Positions 59,916 through 64,000 of a DNA stretch of 64,000 nucleotides are shown here, piece by piece. The notes under the pieces are model-generated. The model saw only the letters and a program-made list of their open reading frames with translations. It was not told the origin of the DNA and searched no databases. Position numbers and translations under genes: made by a program. How positions within the stretch are numbered: position 1 is the stretch's first letter; each line of letters starts with the position of its first letter. The DNA comes from Monomorium pharaonis (Eukaryota > Arthropoda > Insecta > Hymenoptera > Formicidae): NCBI RefSeq assembly GCF_013373865.1, contig NC_050471.1, positions 16,046,547 through 16,110,546 of the forward strand. Reading direction: 5' to 3'.

Positions 59916-60963
59916 AGAGGTGTCATACTAAAATGCGCGAAATACCATAGTATGTTACACTCTTTGTAATAACACATAAAAATATTGCCTCTTGATGTAA
60001 CAATTTCACGACAGCTTAGGCGCGATGCTACGATAATTATGCTTAAAAATTAATGTTCAATATCGTGTATTGTTAACACAACGAAGGATTTTCTTTTATA
60101 ACCATAGAAAACTTATAGTTCCTTCTACCTTTAATTGCATTATTAATTACGACAGATTTTCAGTGACTTATAATGTATTAACGATAGAAGAAACTCGACG
60201 TTCTCTATCATATACAAGAGAAAATCCTTTGTAGTTAACCATACTAACGATACTTGACATAACATTGATCTCTAATTACCTATAGTTACCGTAGAAGTCG
60301 CATCGAATAATTTATCCTGAAGTCCTTAGATCAAACGTGAATATTTTTCTATCGTGTTATTTTACAAAGAGTGTATATTAGGGATAGTATTTTGTGCATT
60401 TTGTAATTTTCTAATAAGATGGTTACGAAAGGAGAATGTATAAAGAATCAATCGTGATAAATCTTCGTTAATTTAATATTCCATAAAAAACGATAAGAGA
60501 ATTTGATGCGGCAAATATTATATTATTTGCAGGTTTCATACGTTTCCATCGCTTTCTCTCTTTCGACTTTCTTATTTACAGAAGTTTATTATGATTTAAA
60601 TTTGTCCTATTTTTATTAATAATTCATAATCTCGTCATGTAATTGCGAGTATGCGTAGCAGCCATCGACGCGAGCTTAGACGCGGTGCGGCGAGACGTGG
60701 GAACGGCGACGACGCGACGCCACGCTTCTCCTTCTTCCCCCCGCCGCCGCCGGCAGCCAATGCTTGAGACAGTAGGCCGTGCTATGGCTCGAGCGGCTCG
60801 AGCCCTTCTTTCGGCGCGCAAGGCGCGCTCTCATTCGCATAAATTAAAAAATTTATATCTTGATTATTGATAGACTTAACCAAGACTATATTGGATTTTT
60901 ATGTTCATCTCGATCCCGTCTATCTTTCCACGAAATATTGCACACCATATTTGGGACACCCTG
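58603..60963. mobile_element. 2.36-kb palindromic Tc1/mariner-like element
   Basis: Ends CAGGGTGTCCCAAATCTGGT and mirrored CAGGGTGTCCCAAATATGGT, flanked by TA on both sides (58601-58602, 60964-60965). The inverted arms 58603-59527 and 60039-60963 are each exactly 925 bases and nearly identical. The 511-base centre contains a GA/G microsatellite. Each arm has a GC-rich block (58730-58910; 60655-60835) giving identical 75- and 65-codon frames that are not transposase. A non-autonomous element with very long terminal repeats; the TA duplication fits the Tc1/mariner group. Confidence 0.85.
59858..59918. repeat. (GA)n with G-run in the palindrome centre
   Basis: About 24 GA units followed by GGGGGGGGGG. 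Confidence 0.9.
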
Positions 60964-60965
60964 TA

Positions 60966-61916
60966 TAAGTAATTTTGATTATATAATTTTGAAATCTGCA
61001 AGTTGTATTTTTAGACGAAGAATTTTTTAAAATGTTAATGCATTACATATGATAAACTTTCATGGATATATATAAAAAGTAATATTATTAACGAGATCTT
61101 AAAGTCGTCTGTTTTATCGACATTTTTTAAAAGAAATTAGTATTTTAATTGGTTTTATGGAATTGTAAAACTTTTTTACAGAATTAAAGTACGCACCATA
61201 ATCTAAAGGAAAAAAGGTCGAATTCGTATCAAAAAAGAAAAAATTATTTTTGGTACGTAGAATGTCACTTAATGACAATATTTGCTTAGTATACAAAATG
61301 TACGATACACATATATATTATATGTACAAAATGAAATTTTATTTCTCTAGAGATAACATACGAACATTATCGTGCAATTCGAACTAAGATTAAAAGCCTA
61401 GAAAAGATTAGTTTCATGAACTTTTTATAATTGTAGATACAGATTAATAAAAAGAGCAATCTGAAAAAGTTTGTTGCATTTTCGGTGTAAAGACCAATTC
61501 ATACGCTGATATTAATACGTGTACTTAATTCTGCAAAAAATTTCCAAATCTATGAAAGAAATACATACGAAATCTTATTAATAATATGCACGAATGACTC
61601 TACATTATTGACTCTAAGTTTGACGGGCTCTTTAGCATTTCTTTAAGGATTAAAAAACCTTAATATAAAAAAATTTTTTGATTAATTTGACATTGAAATA
61701 CTGGACAGAGTGTGCGATGAAATTTTTTTGATTTTGTGAGACCTAGAAAAAGGAAGGTAAATACTTGGGACACGGATCTTTTTTCTTTTTACTATTGTTC
61801 TATTAGTCAAATTTTATTTAAGGGAAAGAAGAACAATTTTGTTTAAGGGAAAGGTGAACAATAGTGTATTTTTTCAAACTAGAAACCTCTAATACTGTCT
61901 ACTGTTTCATTTTTAG
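60966..61916. other. AT-rich stretch, no firm gene
   Basis: The segment at 61090-61200 (AAGTCGTCTGTTTTATCGA, ACAGAATTAAAGTA) resembles 63870-63985 (GAGTCGTCTGTTTTACCGA, AGAATTAAAATA), a dispersed repeat in the same orientation. Otherwise nothing recognised. Confidence 0.4.
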
Positions 61917-61977
61917 ACCAGTAACTAGAAGGTTTAATCAGCAACTAATTCCTTCAAGCAATTTTATTGATTGTATG
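61917..61977 (+). CDS. Weak third-exon candidate of the host gene
   Basis: A good 3' splice site (CTACTGTTTCATTTTTAG) precedes ACCAGTAACTAGAAGG. In the phase left by the 58219-58313 exon it stays open (R/PVTRRFNQQLIPSSNFIDCM). An ATG|GTATAT donor at 61977/61978 would make a 61-base exon ending in phase 0. The sequence does not continue IPR with the FYFP expected for a PP2A B'' subunit. Either it is an insect-specific segment, the gene is something else, or this exon is false. Confidence 0.25.
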
Positions 61978-62029
61978 GTATATTGGCCTAAAAAAGTGGA
62001 AAAGCCGCAAAATGCTATTAAGTTATAAT

Positions 62030-62526
62030 TTTTGCAATATTTCCTTTTGAAATAATCGTATTTTTATCTGTTAATTTTCCAAAACTAACTAAATTATTAT
62101 TCATTTCTTTAGCATAAAAGACATTTCTCATATTTACTTCATTTCGTTTACCAAATGCGTCAAAATAACTTACTACATTTCTGATTTTCGTCGCTTTTAT
62201 ATATCTATTATATTATCCCCTAAATAAATATTGACTGGCTGTTTAAGCAAAATACTTTTCTCGAAATAATTCTTATTATTAATTATATGGTCAGTACACC
62301 CGCTATCTAATAACCATTGGATTTCATTACTTAACCTAACCTGATTATAATTACTCTGAGCCGCGTGTGCCGTCGCAGCATGCGCTGCTCTATTCGTTGG
62401 CGCTGGCTCCTTACTGATGGAAGTTACCGCGTCCGCTGGTGTAGTTGTCTCTTCCGCTTGCAGCTTCCTTTTTGATCCTTTTTTGCTGCGATTCGATTTT
62501 CTTTTACCATGATCGTTATTCTTCAT
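62030..62526 (-). pseudogene. Copia protease region
   Basis: After a basic stretch (RKSNRSKKGSKRKLQAEE) the frame has WLLDSGCTDHIINNKNYF, the copia aspartic-protease active site (DSGxTxH), then NIYLGDNIIDI. A shift near 62195 leads to FGKRNEVNMRNVFYAKEMNN and NLVSFGKLTDKNTIISKGNI, the usual copia text between protease and integrase. The CCHC zinc knuckle normally found just before RSKKGSKRK is missing, which suggests a small deletion. Confidence 0.8.
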
Positions 62527-62527
62527 T

Positions 62528-63004
62528 TCAGCTATCTGGATTTTTTTTTACGTATGCTGCTGTTTGATCCTCTTCTTTTAACGTGTCTATTAAATCGCCA
62601 ATGTAACTGTATTGGCTCGGCAACATATTCAACATGTAATTCAATTTTTCTTTTTCATTTATTTTAGCACCCGCGCTTCTTAATTCATTGACTGATTTCT
62701 CAAAATCACTAAAAAATGTTGCTGTATCACTATACTTTTCTAATTTCATTTTCTCCAACTTGTTTCGACACACTATTTGCAATGCTGTAGACTCTTTCAA
62801 ATACATTTTGTTTAATTTCTTTATTATCCCAAAAGCAGTAGCTTCTTCACAAACAAATTTCAATTGTTTGTTGGATATGGCACTATAAATCAGATTGATT
62901 GCTTTAAGATCATTTTTATCCCAGTCTGCTTCGTCTGAACTGTTCTTTTTTTTAGTTATGACTTTATCACATTCTTTAGAACCATCGTAATTCTCTTCTT
63001 CCAC
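62528..63004 (-). pseudogene. Copia gag (capsid)
   Basis: 158 codons from MEEENYDGSKECDKVI. It has WDKNDLKAINLIYSAISNKQ, LNKMYLKESTALQIVCRNKL and LNMLPSQYSYIGDLIDTLKE, the UBN2-type capsid of copia elements that packages element RNA. The upstream part, including the usual start, is in another frame near 63005-63050. Ends with a stop just before the protease frame. Confidence 0.8.
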
Positions 63005-63239
63005 ATATTGTAGTCCTCTTCATCAAACACCGGTATCATGATTTTTTTTTCTCCATATCGTTTTCTTTGATCTCGAACGTTCCTTTGTGTTTAGAACTTT
63101 ACCTCTTGCTTATCCTTCGGCGTCGTGACTTTTTCCATACAAGTCTCGAACGTTTCTTTATTTATTGTTAGCGAGACTCACGTGTATAACACTTTTTACA
63201 GTAATTAAATTACCCAAGCAAACCAACCAACAGAACCAC

Positions 63240-63251
63240 GCTCTGCTACCA
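63240..63251 (-). other. Primer-binding site for initiator tRNA-Met
   Basis: Minus-strand TGGTAGCAGAGC directly follows the LTR end CTAACA. It is complementary to the GCTCTGCTACCA 3' end of eukaryotic initiator tRNA-Met. Confidence 0.8.
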
Positions 63252-63560
63252 TGTTAGGATTTAGGTATTGCATGGAGTAATAAAAGAGAGGACTTTAACT
63301 TAACTAAGTATGGTTTATTATAAAACTATATAGCGAGCCCGCCGTGGGCTGGCTTCGTTGGAAGCCAGTAGCACGAGTGAGTCGAGCTTAATTTGCGCAG
63401 CGCCTCTTTGTTATACGACTCTCACATACACACTGGGAAGCGGAGTCGTGTGTGTCTACTGTACATTTTCTCTCGCGCGCTCATCCTTGCGCGCTCTATA
63501 TTATATGTCATGTGTGTTGTGTGCGCAACTATAGTACAATACAAATGTACATTTCTAACA
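63252..63560 (-). mobile_element. Copia LTR, 309 bp
   Basis: Ends TGTTAG...CTAACA form a perfect 6-base inverted repeat. The primer site adjoins the inner end. The U3 side (about 63470-63560) has TATATTATATGTC-like sequence near 63495 and GCGCGC-rich segments. Confidence 0.85.
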
Positions 63561-63656
63561 AAATCGATATTGTTTTAGAATGTTGTTATAATTGGTCAAG
63601 ATATCGATCTCCTTGTCATTATTATCGTTAAATATTAAATATATTTATTTACTTAA

Positions 63657-63864
63657 GCCAAGCTCCGAAAAAGAAAGAGACAAATTGTACAACGCAGACA
63701 GTTTTATACATTCTCAGTATAAACATCTAATTGGTTTCATGCATGCTTTCAGCAGGTGCGATAGAACAATGTCATTTTACATTGTAATTTTTACAATATT
63801 GAGAAAAATAAATTTATGAAATTTGTTTTGAAAAACATTGTTTGTTTCTCTTCCGGAGCTTGGC
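63657..63864. mobile_element. 208-bp MITE with TTAA duplication
   Basis: GCCAAGCTCCG...CGGAGCTTGGC ends with TTAA on each side (63653-63656, 63865-63868), as for piggyBac or Kolobok elements. AAGAGACAAA and TTTGTTTCTCTT extend the inverted repeat. No coding. Confidence 0.75.
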
Positions 63865-63869
63865 TTAAG

Positions 63870-64000
63870 GGGATGCTGGAGTCGTCTGTTTTACCGATTG
63901 GACGCTAATTATTTTCGGATATGCTTTGTTCTTAGGTGAATTCATAGAATTGAAAATTCTTTTCTAGAATTAAAATATAGACAATAACAAAAGGTGGGTA
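63870..64000. repeat. Start of a dispersed repeat, cut by the window end
   Basis: GAGTCGTCTGTTTTACCGA and TCTAGAATTAAAATA resemble 61090-61200. Confidence 0.4.

Larger units (their letters stand above)
62017..63560 (-). mobile_element. 5' fragment of a copia-type LTR retrotransposon
   Basis: On the minus strand: LTR (63560-63252), primer-binding site (63251-63240), leader, gag (63004-62528) and protease (62526 to about 62030). Integrase, reverse transcriptase and the 3' LTR are absent, so the copy is truncated at about 62017. Frameshift between gag and protease. Confidence 0.85.

Noticed and set aside
58696..60870. Pairs of identical 75- and 65-codon frames at each end of the palindrome
   Set aside because: Identity comes from the inverted arms; the frames are overlapping readings of a GC-rich block, with no family resemblance.

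Overview
This window is nuclear DNA of a eukaryote, most likely an insect and probably a hymenopteran such as an ant. The basis is very AT-rich intergenic sequence, long CA/GT, GA/CT and TA microsatellites, spliceosomal-type exon borders, and a mix of insect transposable-element classes (R1-type and other non-LTR retrotransposons, hAT, Penelope-like, Helitron, gypsy, copia, Tc1/mariner-like). There is no bacterial operon, CRISPR array or rRNA gene. The hymenopteran assignment is an inference from the look of the element families; no search was run.

Layout. 1-1.98 kb: 5' half of an R1-like non-LTR element (minus). 2.5-4.4 kb: broken hAT transposase (minus). 6.5-6.7 kb: THAP-type zinc-finger fragment. 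7.09-11.12 kb: a non-LTR element bounded by a 12-bp target-site duplication, interrupted by a 1.8-kb long-inverted-repeat element. 11.26-11.37 kb: a near-perfect 113-bp hairpin. 11.41-12.48 kb: a truncated Penelope-like element with GIY-YIG endonuclease and 12-bp target-site duplication. 13.38-14.18 kb: solo LTR with 134-bp internal repeats. About 15.2-17.7 kb and 23.51-24.36 kb: Helitron-like elements sharing a repeat motif. 20.3-22.6 kb: dispersed AT-rich repeats around a 1.2-kb GA/CT block. 24.5-26.6 kb: inverted-repeat elements, one nested in another. 26.6-29.35 kb: a non-LTR reverse transcriptase relic. 29.5-32.7 kb: several inverted-repeat elements. 33.6-36.65 kb: another non-LTR relic (minus) that has lost its polymerase core.

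The only convincing host gene starts at 41071. Its first coding exon (588 codons) ends at a phase-0 splice donor. A matching phase-0 acceptor exon lies at 58219-58313 and ends in residues VHIPR. I tentatively propose a PP2A B''-type regulatory subunit, because that family has an IPRFYFP block at the start of its conserved core. If right, the 15.4 kb between them is one intron packed with mobile DNA: a small inverted-repeat element, a decayed gypsy element, an LTR-like GC-rich block, a second copy of the 29.5-kb repeat, a microsatellite-bearing inverted-repeat element, and a 3.39-kb transposon (54495-57881). That transposon has CACAG-type ends, a TTA duplication and a broken orphan protein.

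Downstream lie a 2.36-kb nearly perfect palindromic element with TA duplication and CAGGGTGTCCC ends (58603-60963), a weak third-exon candidate (61917), a 5' copia fragment with LTR and initiator-Met primer site (about 62017-63560), and a TTAA-flanked 208-bp MITE (63657-63864).

No mobile element here looks intact. All identified coding relics carry frameshifts, stops or deletions. The most interesting material is the orphan-protein transposon, a G-rich core shared next to CA/GT microsatellites in three unrelated inverted-repeat elements, a tRNA-like module inside a repeated TIR element, and a hairpin conserved between two diverged repeat copies.
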